Below, one piece after another: positions 34,418 through 42,210 of a stretch of 64,000 nucleotides of DNA. Below the pieces are notes generated by a model that was given only the letters and a program-made list of their open reading frames with translations, ran no database searches and was not told the origin of the DNA. Numbering within the stretch: position 1 is the first letter of the stretch; each line of letters opens with the position of its first letter. This stretch comes from CAG-964 sp902789345 (lineage in GTDB: Bacteria > Bacillota > Clostridia > Oscillospirales > Acutalibacteraceae): the NCBI GenBank assembly GCA_052117325.1, contig JBQKJJ010000010.1. One strand, 5' to 3'. Both the position numbers and the translations under genes were made by a program.

Positions 34418-35545
34418 ATGGAAGAACGATTCAGGAATCACTACTTTGTCCTGCTTCGAATTGCATTATTGTTGATATTGGAGGTATATATCATATTATC
34501 CCAGTTCGTGTTGACAGGGGCATCTGTAGAGGTGCTCCTGATTCTTGCGTTATTTATAGGTGTGATAGCTGGAAAAGAATTAATGGATCGAAGGTATCAG
34601 ATTTTTTGGTTGGTAACAGCAGGGGGTATATGGATTATTATGTTGTTTGCGATAGGAACAACTTTTACGCTATTGGGTGTTTATTTGTGTTATGAAATAC
34701 TGACATATTTTAAACCTCGCTTGTTTTGGTATATACTACCAGTGGGAATTGCTCTTATACCTAGTGAGATAGGTAGTTCTGTGCAGTTGATAATGGCTAC
34801 GTTAATAGGATTGATTTATTGTCAACATGATTTTGTAGTGGAGCCTTATCGTAAGCAGACAAATGAAGATACTATTACAGAACAAAGACTAAAACATGAT
34901 ATAAACCGCAGAGAACATGAAATGCAGGAAGAAGTTCGCAAGAGTCTCCTAATTGCGGAGAACCAAATGTTGGAAGAAAGGGCTGAACTATCTCAAACTT
35001 TACACGATAAGTTGGGACATAATATTAATGGTTCGGTATACCAACTGGAGGCAGTTAAAGTTTTGTTGGAAAAAGAGCCGGAAGCATCTAAGAAAATGGT
35101 TCAGGCGGTAATTGACCAATTGCGTAGTGGAATGGATGAGATTCGAGTAATTCTTAGAAAAGAACGTCCTAAAAAATATAAACTTGCTGTATTACAATTA
35201 GAAAAACTATGCGAAGAATGTAGAGCAAAAGGCGTAGATGCTGAATTGATAACAGAGGGCGAATTAAATGACATTCCAGAAAAGTATTTGGAAGTTATTT
35301 TGGATAATGCTTATGAAGCGGTATCCAATTCCATGAAATATGCAAAGTGTAGCAGAATTAAGATTAGCATACATGTATTGAATCAAATGATACGTTGTAG
35401 CATATCTGACAATGGTATTGGTTGCAAAGAGATAATTGATGGAATGGGAATTTCAGGAATGAGAAAGAGAATACGAGAAATAAATGGTATTTTAGATTTT
35501 GAAACTGAAGCAGGCTTTACAATCAATATGTTGTTGCCACTATAG
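34418..35545 (+). CDS. Sensor histidine kinase, NarL/HisKA_3 family
   Basis: 375 residues from ATG 34418 behind AGAAAGGA; a TTG two codons earlier is less likely. Six closely packed transmembrane helices (about 8-145) with almost no external loop form the sensor, so it probably detects a signal within the membrane, as LiaS/LnrJ-type kinases do. A coiled segment follows, then the HisKA_3 dimerisation domain with phospho-acceptor His in TLHDKLGHNING (about 196) and a C-terminal ATPase domain (NSMKYAKCSRIKI; SISDNGIGCKEIIDGMGISGMRKRI). It should phosphorylate the regulator encoded 14 bp downstream and control the exporter upstream. Confidence 0.9.
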   Translation: MEERFRNHYFVLLRIALLLILEVYIILSQFVLTGASVEVLLILALFIGVIAGKELMDRRYQIFWLVTAGGIWIIMLFAIGTTFTLLGVYLCYEILTYFKPRLFWYILPVGIALIPSEIGSSVQLIMATLIGLIYCQHDFVVEPYRKQTNEDTITEQRLKHDINRREHEMQEEVRKSLLIAENQMLEERAELSQTLHDKLGHNINGSVYQLEAVKVLLEKEPEASKKMVQAVIDQLRSGMDEIRVILRKERPKKYKLAVLQLEKLCEECRAKGVDAELITEGELNDIPEKYLEVILDNAYEAVSNSMKYAKCSRIKISIHVLNQMIRCSISDNGIGCKEIIDGMGISGMRKRIREINGILDFETEAGFTINMLLPL

Positions 35546-35559
35546 AAAGGTGTGACTGT

Positions 35560-36195
35560 ATGGATAAGATAAAAGTGATTATTGCGGATGATAGCGACTT
35601 TGTAAGAGATGGAATGCGAATTATTTTGGAAGTAGATGAAGATTTTGAAGTGATTGGTTGTGCAAGAAATGGTCGGGAGGCAATCGAAATTGCCAAAGAA
35701 AGTACACCGGATATTTTTCTTATGGACATACAGATGCCGGAAATGGATGGAATTGAAGCTACCAAGTATATTGTGGAAAATAATATGGGGAAGGTTTTGA
35801 TTCTTACTACTTTTGATGATGATGAATTGGTACAAAATGCCTTGAGAAACGGTGCTAAAGGATATTTAATTAAGAACCATACACCCGAGCATTTAAAACA
35901 GATGATTAAATCTGTATATAATGGTACTGGTGTTATGGAAGATGCTATATTAGAGAATTTGGCAAAAAACACAGATATGAAAGCAAGCGGATTTTCTGAA
36001 GAAGGATATACTGCTCGTGAGCTGGATATTATTAGGGCTGTGGCAGATGGGCTGTCTAATAAAGAGATTGCAAATAAACTTTTTATTACAGAAGGTACTG
36101 TGAAAAATTATATTACTTCTATTTTGGCAAAAGAAAATTTATCACATCGTACTGCATTGGCAGTGTATTATCTGACAGGGAAGAAACAAGGATGA
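35560..36195 (+). CDS. NarL/LuxR-family response regulator
   Basis: 211 residues. The receiver domain (1-120) has acidic pocket ADD (9-11), phospho-acceptor Asp 56 in FLMDIQMPEMDG, and Thr/Lys in LTTFDDD and KGYLIKNHTP. The LuxR-type helix-turn-helix at about 145-207 reads YTARELDIIRAVADGLSNKEIANKLFITEGTVKNYITSIL. It is cotranscribed with its kinase and the ABC exporter and probably activates that operon. It ends 13 bp from the convergent relaxase gene, with no terminator between them. Confidence 0.93.
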   Translation: MDKIKVIIADDSDFVRDGMRIILEVDEDFEVIGCARNGREAIEIAKESTPDIFLMDIQMPEMDGIEATKYIVENNMGKVLILTTFDDDELVQNALRNGAKGYLIKNHTPEHLKQMIKSVYNGTGVMEDAILENLAKNTDMKASGFSEEGYTARELDIIRAVADGLSNKEIANKLFITEGTVKNYITSILAKENLSHRTALAVYYLTGKKQG

Positions 36196-36208
36196 TTAAA
36201 GGGGGCGG

Positions 36209-37795
36209 TTATCTCGCCCCTTTATCTCTGTTTCGATAAGGTTGACTGGCATTCTGCTTGTCAGCCTTTTCTTTATACCTTTGTATCTTTTCGTGCATGG
36301 TTTCGGCTTTTGGAGTGGCTTTTTCTTCGTAGGCTTCTTCCCACTTGGCACATTCTTTCTGATATGCGTCGATGGCACGCTGTGCGGTATAGAATGCGGT
36401 GTAGAAATCCTGCACCGTTGCAAATCCATGCTGTCTGATGATACTGGATAATCCGGCTTTGAGAGTTCGAATTTCTTCGGTTTTGGTGGCAATCCGGCTT
36501 TCAAGCTCCTTTTTCTTGGTTAGCCTTGCAAGCCCCTTTAAATCGCTTAATTCAATCTCCAGTTTGTTCCGTTCACGTTCTGCTTCAAAGATAAGATGAT
36601 TTTGCTTATCAAGCGTAACCTTGATTTTCTGAAGTCTTGGGAAATCGGATGCTTCCGGTGGCATAACCGGTCTTGGTGGTATCTGTCGCTTGGGCGGTTC
36701 TGTAACCTCTGTTTCAAGTACAGTTTCGGTAATTGTGGCTACCGGTGGCTCATGCTTGGTTATTACTTCTTTAGCCGGAGCTATAACAACATCAGCGGTA
36801 TTCTCTGCTTTTATAACATCATTACTTCCATATTCTTTTTCAAGAGTTTCGTGGAACAGTTTGTTTTTCAGCTCCTTTGCGGCGGTCAGTACCTTAGAAA
36901 TCAAAAGTGCAAGTTTGGCTGTGGCTGTTGTGATAATGCCTGCCAGTTTCTCAGGACACTTGCCGAATACATCAATGGATAACCGGATACGCTCCGTAAT
37001 CCATTTCTGCTTTATCTGCCGTATCTCATCCTCCGGCACTTGGCTGACTAAGGCTCTGTCTACTTCGTGATTCCATTGCATACGCACCTCATTATCTTCC
37101 TTTATCTGTTCCGCTTTGGGATTGTTCTTGCCGATTTTCTTGGTGGCAAGGTATAATCCGTTTTTATCAAATACATGGAGCTTGTCTTTATTGTCCTCTA
37201 TCAGAAGGTTGATAAGGTCGGTATAGAAGCGTTTCGCTTCATCTAAATAATGCTCCTGTTTGAACAGTTTGTTCTTGGCAGTAAATATGGTTCGCTCATA
37301 GACTTCGCCTTTTTTAATTATCTTACAGCCCTTGCGGACATTCCCACTATCATCCAGTATCTCTTTCTTGGTGCGTACATGCTTTTTCTGTTCGTTGTAG
37401 AACATATTGCGTGTTGCAATCTTCTCTATGGGTTCCGGTAACAGCTCCCTTTCAGAAAAGATGAGATGGATATGATAGTTGGTCTTGCGTTTGTTGTGGT
37501 GTAGGGCTGATACACACTCCACACCATATTTTTTCTTAAAGCGGTTGGTAAACATCTGTAACAGCCTGTCGGGGTCGTATAGGTCGGGGAAGGATTCCGG
37601 CAATGCGATAATCAGTTCCCTTGCCTCGATACATTTCCCTTCCGTACCGCTTTTTTGAAATTCCTGCTGATTAAATCTGGCAAGCTCCGTCCAGTAGTGG
37701 CGGTCTGTGGTTTCATAGACAGCATACAGATTTTCCTGCTTGGCGTGACTGGATATATAGGTAATCCTGCCACGGACATTGTGGAGCTTGCTCAT
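36209..37795 (-). CDS. MobA/MobL-family relaxase
   Basis: 528-residue relaxase that would nick oriT and lead DNA transfer. The catalytic tyrosine region is near the N-terminus (candidate Tyr 13, 24, 27 or 34) and the HUH metal motif is NYHIHLIFSE with His 108 and His 110. C-terminal part: a basic segment, a Pro-rich stretch (EPPKRQIPPRPVMPPEA, about 366-382), and a coiled coil (about 395-450). It is encoded upstream-facing, starting beside the oriT-like region at 37874-38070, the usual place. No coupling protein or type IV secretion genes are present, so mobilization needs help in trans. Whether it is active cannot be seen. Confidence 0.9.
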   Translation of the reverse strand: MSKLHNVRGRITYISSHAKQENLYAVYETTDRHYWTELARFNQQEFQKSGTEGKCIEARELIIALPESFPDLYDPDRLLQMFTNRFKKKYGVECVSALHHNKRKTNYHIHLIFSERELLPEPIEKIATRNMFYNEQKKHVRTKKEILDDSGNVRKGCKIIKKGEVYERTIFTAKNKLFKQEHYLDEAKRFYTDLINLLIEDNKDKLHVFDKNGLYLATKKIGKNNPKAEQIKEDNEVRMQWNHEVDRALVSQVPEDEIRQIKQKWITERIRLSIDVFGKCPEKLAGIITTATAKLALLISKVLTAAKELKNKLFHETLEKEYGSNDVIKAENTADVVIAPAKEVITKHEPPVATITETVLETEVTEPPKRQIPPRPVMPPEASDFPRLQKIKVTLDKQNHLIFEAERERNKLEIELSDLKGLARLTKKKELESRIATKTEEIRTLKAGLSSIIRQHGFATVQDFYTAFYTAQRAIDAYQKECAKWEEAYEEKATPKAETMHEKIQRYKEKADKQNASQPYRNRDKGAR

Positions 37796-37873
37796 CTGAA
37801 TAAATGAATTTCTTTCGATAGTGCTTCCTCCTCTCGTAGATGTTACTTAGGGAAAGAGGTGGAAGGATTATAT

Positions 37874-38070
37874 AAGTGAGTGGATAGCTTAGGCTATCCG
37901 GTTACGAACACGATGCCGTATCCGGCAATAAAAGCTCGATGCAATCGCGAAATACCCAGAGTACAAATCGAAGATTTGTGCGAAGGGTGTATTTCGCGCG
38001 CGCGCGTGCGCGCTCTCAATCTCCGAGGGCTTGCAAAAGAATTGCACTAAGAGGTCTGCACCACTCACTT
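37874..38070. other. Probable origin of transfer (oriT) region
   Basis: A structured non-coding block next to the relaxase start. Outer inverted repeat AAGTGAGTGG (37874-37883) / CCACTCACTT (38061-38070). Inside: hairpin GGATAGC-TTAG...GCTATCC (37882-37899); nested palindromes GCGAAATAC (37947-37955) / GTATTTCGC (37989-37997) enclosing ACAAATC-GAA-GATTTGT (37963-37979); and an alternating CG run (37995-38013). Location and structure fit oriT; the nick site cannot be assigned. Confidence 0.6.
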
Positions 38071-38193
38071 CAATATGAAATTGTCCTGTAAAATTCTTGC
38101 TCCTTTCCCGTAAATTTTGGTTGATACCAGAGGAAGCACATGATATAATCTATTTGCGTGTAGGTATATCATGACTTCGGTCTGATACATACC

Positions 38194-38224
38194 AAAGGGT
38201 GGTTTCGTAGGAAGCCACCCTTTT
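38194..38224 (-). terminator. Hairpin after excisionase gene
   Basis: AAAGGGTGG (38194-38202) pairs with CCACCCTTT (38215-38223) just past the xis-like stop. No T run on the minus strand, so termination is uncertain. Confidence 0.45.
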
Positions 38225-38456
38225 AAGTTACAGCAGTTTTTCTGCTAACTGCTCTGACAGTATTCTTATCCTTTAAGTCCCTGCCTTCGTTGGCTTCCAT
38301 GAATTGCTCCAGTATATCAGTCTTTATTAGAATCTTTCGTCCTACCTGAAGTACCGGGAGCTTCTTCCACTTTACCAGATCACGGAGTGTATTTCTTCCG
38401 ATACCAGTATAGTCGGCTGCTTCCTCAATGGATAAGGCAATTTTCATTTCTGTCAT
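38223..38456 (-). CDS. Excisionase / MerR-like helix-turn-helix protein
   Basis: 77 residues. The core IALSIEEAADYTGIGRNTLRDLVKWKKLPVLQVGRKILIKTDILEQFM is the winged-helix of Tn916 Xis-type and related excisionase proteins. AAGGAGGTG lies 5 nt before ATG 38456. Together with the integrase it should drive excision of the element. It is divergently placed from the repressor gene across a 169-bp region with two matching palindromes, so the repressor probably controls it. The C-terminal tail (LKDKNTVRAVSRKTAVT) is basic and unstructured. Confidence 0.87.
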   Translation of the reverse strand: MTEMKIALSIEEAADYTGIGRNTLRDLVKWKKLPVLQVGRKILIKTDILEQFMEANEGRDLKDKNTVRAVSRKTAVT

Positions 38457-38473
38457 TGAATCACCTCCTTGCG

Positions 38474-38490
38474 AATTGCATTATGCAATT
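38474..38490. promoter_or_regulatory. Operator-like palindrome O1
   Basis: AATTGCATTATGCAATT; its core TTGCATTATGCAA (38476-38488) recurs as TTGCATATTGCAA at 38565-38577. Both lie between the divergent xis-like and repressor genes, as expected for binding sites of the XRE repressor. Confidence 0.6.
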
Positions 38491-38564
38491 TTCGAACTAA
38501 GCCTACTATAAAACTTTTATATCATTCTGTCAAGCATTACGAAATTTTAAAAATAATTATTAAC

Positions 38565-38600
38565 TTGCATATTGCAATTATAAAAGACATGTGTTATAGT
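38565..38600 (+). promoter_or_regulatory. Repressor promoter with overlapping operator O2
   Basis: -35 TTGCAA (38572-38577), 17-nt spacer, -10 TATAGT (38595-38600). The palindrome TTGCATATTGCAA (38565-38577) covers the -35, so a bound repressor would block its own promoter. Confidence 0.65.
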
Positions 38601-38625
38601 AGTACTATACCGAAAAAGGAGGCGT

Positions 38626-39249
38626 ATGAAGATGAAAGATAAAGAATTACGCAAGCTAATCGGTAGCAGGGCAAAACAGCGAAGATTGGAATTAGGATTG
38701 AAACAGCCCTATGTTGCTGAAAAGATGGGAGTGACAGCTTCCACCATTCAGAGATATGAAGCCGGAACAATCGACAATACCAAGAAGCTGGTGCTGGATG
38801 GACTTTCAGAAGCACTTCATGTATCCGTGGAATGGCTCAAGGGAGAAGCAGAGGAATACGAAACAGACATTACGGATAAAAGGGAATTACAGATTCGTGA
38901 TGCAATGAGCAGTATCCTAAACCGCTTACCCTTTGACCTTAATAATGAGGAAGCTGACTTCTCGAAAGACCTACTGCTACTGATGTTACAGGAGTATGAG
39001 CTGTTTATGGATTCCTTCCAGTTTGCCTGCAAGAACTTTAAAGGCAATACGGAAAATGCGGACATAGCAGCTACCATAGGTTTTGAATCGAATAAGGAAT
39101 ACAACGAAATCATGTTTCTTAGGGAGATTACCCACACTGTCAATGCCTTTAATGACATGGCAGATGTGATAAGGCTCTATTCCAAGAAACCGGAGACAGC
39201 CACACAAAGGCTTGCAAATCTTATATCGGAAGATTCCGAATCGGTATAG
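38626..39249 (+). CDS. XRE-family transcriptional repressor of the element
   Basis: 207 residues, ATG 38626 behind AAAGGAGG. The N-terminal HTH (about 8-65) reads LIGSRAKQRRLELGLKQPYVAEKMGVTASTIQRYEAGTI, a Cro/CI type. The remaining 140 residues are helical and acidic (EYETDITDKRELQIRDAM ...), with no LexA-like Ser-Lys protease motif, so release must be by some other means such as an anti-repressor or a small ligand. It probably controls excision by binding the two palindromes upstream. Confidence 0.88.
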   Translation: MKMKDKELRKLIGSRAKQRRLELGLKQPYVAEKMGVTASTIQRYEAGTIDNTKKLVLDGLSEALHVSVEWLKGEAEEYETDITDKRELQIRDAMSSILNRLPFDLNNEEADFSKDLLLLMLQEYELFMDSFQFACKNFKGNTENADIAATIGFESNKEYNEIMFLREITHTVNAFNDMADVIRLYSKKPETATQRLANLISEDSESV

Positions 39250-39324
39250 TTAGACAACCGGAGTTATGATACAATGAGTGCAAGCGAGTCAAACTGTTTA
39301 CAGATTTGACGAGCGACGAATTGG

Positions 39325-39344
39325 CTTACGGACTTGTCCGTAAG
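39325..39344. other. Perfect hairpin between repressor and integrase genes
   Basis: CTTACGGAC-TT-GTCCGTAAG, a 9-bp stem. Another inverted pair GTCAAA (39288-39293) / TTTGAC (39305-39310) lies just upstream. Possible integrase, repressor or attenuation site; no T run, so not a normal terminator. Confidence 0.45.
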
Positions 39345-39406
39345 ATATCTACACGCAAGAAGCATTTCATCAGTTCCGATTGTCGATATCGAAAGGAGAA
39401 ACGATT

Positions 39407-40699
39407 ATGGCAAAAGGTTCTGTAAGGAAAAAAGGAAAGAAATGGTATTATCGCTATTATGTGGAGGATGCCAGTGGTAACTTGGTTCAGAAGGAATGCG
39501 TAGGGACAGAAAGTAAGTCGGAAACGGAAAAACTGCTCCGTAAGGCTATGGAAGAGTATGAAGGACAGAAGGTGGTAGCCAAGACGGAGAACATCACACT
39601 GGGAGAGCTTCTGGATGTGTGGGCAGAGGAGGAACTGAAAGTCAGTTCTTTAAGCAATAACACCGTAACCCTCTATCTGGGAGTGGTTAAGCGGATAAAG
39701 GAACACCCGCTCGGAAAGAGGAAGTTAAAAACCGTAACCAGTGAGCATATGCAGGAATACTTAGACTTCTTAAGCTTTGGTGGTAAGGCACCGGACGGAA
39801 CAGAAGCAAGACCATTAAGCATTGACCGTATCCATTCCTTTTCGGCGGTATTGCAGAGGGCTTTCCGGTATGCAGTATTTCCAAAGAAGTATATTACTTT
39901 CAATCCCATGCAGTATGTAGTAATCCGAAGACCGACTCAGCAGGTGGATTTGTTTGGTACGGGTGATGAGGATGTGTCACAGACAAAGACCATTACCCAC
40001 GAACAGTTTCAGAAGATAACAGAGTATCTTAAGAAAAGTGCCTCACTCTTGGCAATTCAGATATCCTATTATGCAGGATTGCGAATTGGAGAGGTGGCAG
40101 GACTTTCTTGGAACGATGTGAATCTGGAGGAACAGCACCTGACAATCAGACGAAGTCTGAACCGTAACAGCACCAGACACAAGCTGGAGCTGGGAGCAAC
40201 CAAGAGTAACAAGGTCAGAATTGTAGATTTTGGCGATACCCTCGCTGAAATCTTACGAAAGGCAAAAAAGGAACAGCTTAAACAGAGGTTGCAGTATGGT
40301 GAGCTTTACAAACGGAATTATTACAAGGAAGTAAAAGAAAAGAACCGAATCCACTACGAATTGTATTCATTGGATGGAACACAGGAGGTGCCGGAGGATT
40401 ACAAGGAAATATCTCTTGTGTGTGTAAGAAAAGATGGAATGTATCTGGGAACGGATGCACTTTCCAACATGTGTAGCTCAATAGCAAAGCATGTGGAGGG
40501 ATTGGAACATTTCCACTTCCACTTATTAAGACACACATTTACCAGTAATCTGTTAGCAAGCGGTGCACCGCCGAAGGATGTGCAAGAGCTGTTAGGACAC
40601 TCGGCAGTAAGTACCACAATGAATATATACGCCCACGCTACAAGGGAAGCTAAGAGAAATTCAGTAAGACTTTTGGATAAGGTAGCAGGGAACGATTAA
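39407..40699 (+). CDS. Tyrosine recombinase/integrase
   Basis: 430 residues from ATG 39407 (AAAGGAG upstream). N-terminal arm-binding domain (about 1-60; KGSVRKKGKKWYYRYYVEDASG), SAM-like core-binding domain (about 65-185), and catalytic domain with the first Arg in AGLRIGEVAGLSW (about 225), H-x-x-R in HFHLLRHTFTS (about 370-376), LGHSAVSTT, and nucleophile Tyr in MNIYAHAT (about 408). All active-site residues are present. Tn916/ICE-type family. It ends 37 bp from the right att core, the usual layout, and would insert and excise the element at AAGGGAAAAAATAAGGGAAA. Confidence 0.95.
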   Translation: MAKGSVRKKGKKWYYRYYVEDASGNLVQKECVGTESKSETEKLLRKAMEEYEGQKVVAKTENITLGELLDVWAEEELKVSSLSNNTVTLYLGVVKRIKEHPLGKRKLKTVTSEHMQEYLDFLSFGGKAPDGTEARPLSIDRIHSFSAVLQRAFRYAVFPKKYITFNPMQYVVIRRPTQQVDLFGTGDEDVSQTKTITHEQFQKITEYLKKSASLLAIQISYYAGLRIGEVAGLSWNDVNLEEQHLTIRRSLNRNSTRHKLELGATKSNKVRIVDFGDTLAEILRKAKKEQLKQRLQYGELYKRNYYKEVKEKNRIHYELYSLDGTQEVPEDYKEISLVCVRKDGMYLGTDALSNMCSSIAKHVEGLEHFHFHLLRHTFTSNLLASGAPPKDVQELLGHSAVSTTMNIYAHATREAKRNSVRLLDKVAGND

Positions 40700-40709
40700 G
40701 ACGAAAAAA

Positions 40710-40759
40710 CACTTTTTCCCTTATAATTTCCTCACAAGGGAAAAAATAAGGGAAAAGTG
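40710..40759. other. Inverted repeat spanning the right att site
   Basis: CACTTTTTCCCTTAT (40710-40724) is the near-perfect complement of ATAAGGGAAAAGTG (40746-40759, one base shorter). This is a plausible pair of integrase core-binding arms; it could also terminate the integrase transcript. Confidence 0.55.
40736..40755 (+). repeat. Right attachment site (attR) core
   Basis: AAGGGAAAAAATAAGGGAAA, identical to 30757-30776; defines the right boundary of the mobilizable element. Confidence 0.8.
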
Positions 40760-40880
40760 CAAAATACATAGATGTTGATGGGCTGGGATGCCCGAAAATA
40801 AAGGAAAGTTGAGAGCAAACGCAAGAAACTTCCAGTTTGTCGAACTGACGAGATACAGAAAACTATATAAGAATAATCAA

Positions 40881-40920
40881 CAGGCAGGTGGTCTTATAAC
40901 GAGACTGCCTGCTGTCTTTT
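40881..40920 (+). terminator. Hairpin with terminator features
   Basis: CAGGCAG (40881-40887) pairs with CTGCCTG (40905-40911); CTGTCTTTT follows. Similar in sequence to the hairpins at 43957 and 46007. Confidence 0.6.
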
Positions 40921-40944
40921 ATGTCTGTAAACGCCACTCCCATA

Positions 40945-40975
40945 GGGTGTTCAATGCTCCCCCTTTTGAACACCC
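40945..40975. other. Perfect 10-bp hairpin
   Basis: GGGTGTTCAA (40945-40954) / TTGAACACCC (40966-40975), 11-nt loop. No T run; purpose unknown. Confidence 0.4.
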
Positions 40976-41024
40976 CAAGGATAATTATAGTTAAATTGTA
41001 TCAAGTTCAGTGTTCCAACAAACT

Positions 41025-41103
41025 CTTGTCCCTGCGGCTATTACGGACGCCCTACACGAAAGTGTATTTGCGGTCCAAAGGCTGTTGCAAGGTATCTTTG
41101 AAA
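41025..41103 (+). pseudogene. 79-bp fragment of a second comM gene
   Basis: 70 of 79 bases match 29281-29359 in the intact comM. It reads CPCGYYGRPTRKCICGPKAV then ARYL and a TGA stop; most differences are synonymous and only His-to-Arg and Thr-to-Ala changes occur before the end. Homology stops sharply on both sides. Silent-site divergence suggests the piece came from another strain or species, not from a recent local copy. Confidence 0.82.
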
Positions 41104-41220
41104 ACCAACTAGCATTTTATCTTGTAATTTTTGTGTCAGCTCAAGTCTGATAACTTTGAAAAAAGCCTTAAACCTGTATATATTTTATTAAAAATATTAA
41201 ATTAGATGTATAAACTTATG

Positions 41221-41250
41221 TTGATATTTTATGTTGATGTACTGTATAAT
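41221..41250 (+). promoter_or_regulatory. Promoter of GNAT gene
   Basis: TTGATA (41221-41226), 18-nt spacer, TATAAT (41245-41250), 38 bp upstream of ATG 41289. Confidence 0.6.
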
Positions 41251-41288
41251 AGGCTTAATAGGTTGAAATTTGTGGAGGACAATTATTT

Positions 41289-41744
41289 ATGAAAAATGAA
41301 TTAAAATATATTACATTGAGAGAAAAGCCGGAATTAGAAGATTTTGCGGCTGAATGGTTCCATAGTAAATGGGGTGTACCAAAGGAAGCTTATTTAGAGT
41401 GCATGAATGATTATTTAAGCGGAAAAACAGAATGTGGCTGGTATTTATGTTTATGTGATGATGAGATTGTTGGCGGAATGGGCGTTATAGAAAATGATTT
41501 TCACGATAGAAAGGATCTCACTCCTAATGTTTGCGCAGTTTATACAGAAGAAAAGTATAGAGGCAAGGGCATTGCAGGAAATCTGCTGAATATGGTTGTT
41601 GAGGATTTGAAATCCAAAAACATATCGCCTGTATATTTGGTTACAGACCATACCGGCTTCTACGAGAGATACGGTTGGGAGTTTTTATGTATGGTTCAGG
41701 GTGACGGTGAACCGGATATGACCAGAATGTATATTCATCGTTAA
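41289..41744 (+). CDS. GNAT-family N-acetyltransferase
   Basis: 151 residues. Acetyl-CoA-dependent acetyltransferase fold: strand IVGGMGVIEND, then VCAVYTEEKYRGKGIAGNLLNMVVEDLKSKN, where the pyrophosphate-binding loop is the YRGKGIA segment (RxxGxG/A, about 93-98), then VYLVTDHTGFYERYGWEFL, the usual C-terminal strand and Tyr. Similar proteins have been called aminoglycoside or polyamine acetyltransferases, but the substrate cannot be read here. It has its own promoter and AGGA site, and is the first gene of the accessory zone to the right of the mobilizable element. Confidence 0.9.
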   Translation: MKNELKYITLREKPELEDFAAEWFHSKWGVPKEAYLECMNDYLSGKTECGWYLCLCDDEIVGGMGVIENDFHDRKDLTPNVCAVYTEEKYRGKGIAGNLLNMVVEDLKSKNISPVYLVTDHTGFYERYGWEFLCMVQGDGEPDMTRMYIHR

Positions 41745-41807
41745 ATTCCAATTTGACGCATAAAGAATACAGAAAATTGCTTACATACAAATGGTGGGAA
41801 TTGAGCA

Positions 41808-42179
41808 ATGCAATTAGACGGTAAAGGTAACGGTAAAAGCTATAACCTTATGAAGCAGTTTGACAATATCATGAGAACAACTTTTGGAGAAAAGATAGAG
41901 CTTGTTTCATATTATGGTCCTGTTCAAATGTGTGTTTTCGGACTTGAATATAAATATCTTCCACTGAGTTATACAATAAAAGCAGAATGTGAAAGAGGGG
42001 TAATTACTCTTGGGGTTATAAACCAAGAGGGGAAAATGTTTCAACCAAGTATGATATATCCGCAGGCAAGGTATTATCATTTTGCAGATGTTGTAAATGA
42101 TGTAAAACAGTTAGTAGAGCTAACCTTTAAAGCAATAAACAGCAATGAGATTGTTTTTATGAATATGCAAGAGGAATAG
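41808..42179 (+). CDS. Hypothetical protein
   Basis: 123 residues, no family recognised. The predicted fold is mixed alpha/beta (helix MKQFDNIMRTTFG, strands IELVSYYGPVQMCVFGLEYK and GVITLGVINQEGKM, then a C-terminal helix VVNDVKQLVELTFKAIN). No signal peptide or membrane segment, so cytosolic. Only a weak ribosome site (GTGGGA) precedes ATG 41808; an internal Met 15 is an alternative. It begins a run of four small unrelated genes that resemble orphan immunity or accessory genes by size and acidity, but no toxin gene accompanies them. Confidence 0.65.
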   Translation: MQLDGKGNGKSYNLMKQFDNIMRTTFGEKIELVSYYGPVQMCVFGLEYKYLPLSYTIKAECERGVITLGVINQEGKMFQPSMIYPQARYYHFADVVNDVKQLVELTFKAINSNEIVFMNMQEE

Positions 42180-42210
42180 AATAAATTCACATAAGGGGAC
42201 TTTTGGTAAA

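Larger units (their letters stand above)
30757..40755 (+). mobile_element. Integrated mobilizable element (about 10 kb) with resistance-type ABC/TCS cargo
   Basis: Bounded by perfect 20-bp direct repeats (30757-30776 and 40736-40755). Contents in order: DUF6061-like gene, ABC ATPase, two ABC-2 permeases, NarL-type kinase and regulator, MobA/MobL relaxase (minus), oriT-like region, Xis-like excisionase (minus), XRE repressor, tyrosine integrase ending 37 bp from the right repeat. No type IV secretion, DNA-processing ATPase or replication genes are present, so it is best called an integrative mobilizable element dependent on a helper. Codon use is visibly more A/T-third-position and uses more AGA and GGA than the neighbouring starch genes, in line with transfer. 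Confidence 0.85.

Noticed and set aside
37995..38013. CpG-rich tract as a microsatellite or assembly artefact
   Set aside because: It sits inside a coherent set of inverted repeats beside a relaxase, so an oriT function is the better reading.
40788..41112. Short open frames right of the element
   Set aside because: They run through two hairpins and the comM relic, have no ribosome sites and no family resemblance.
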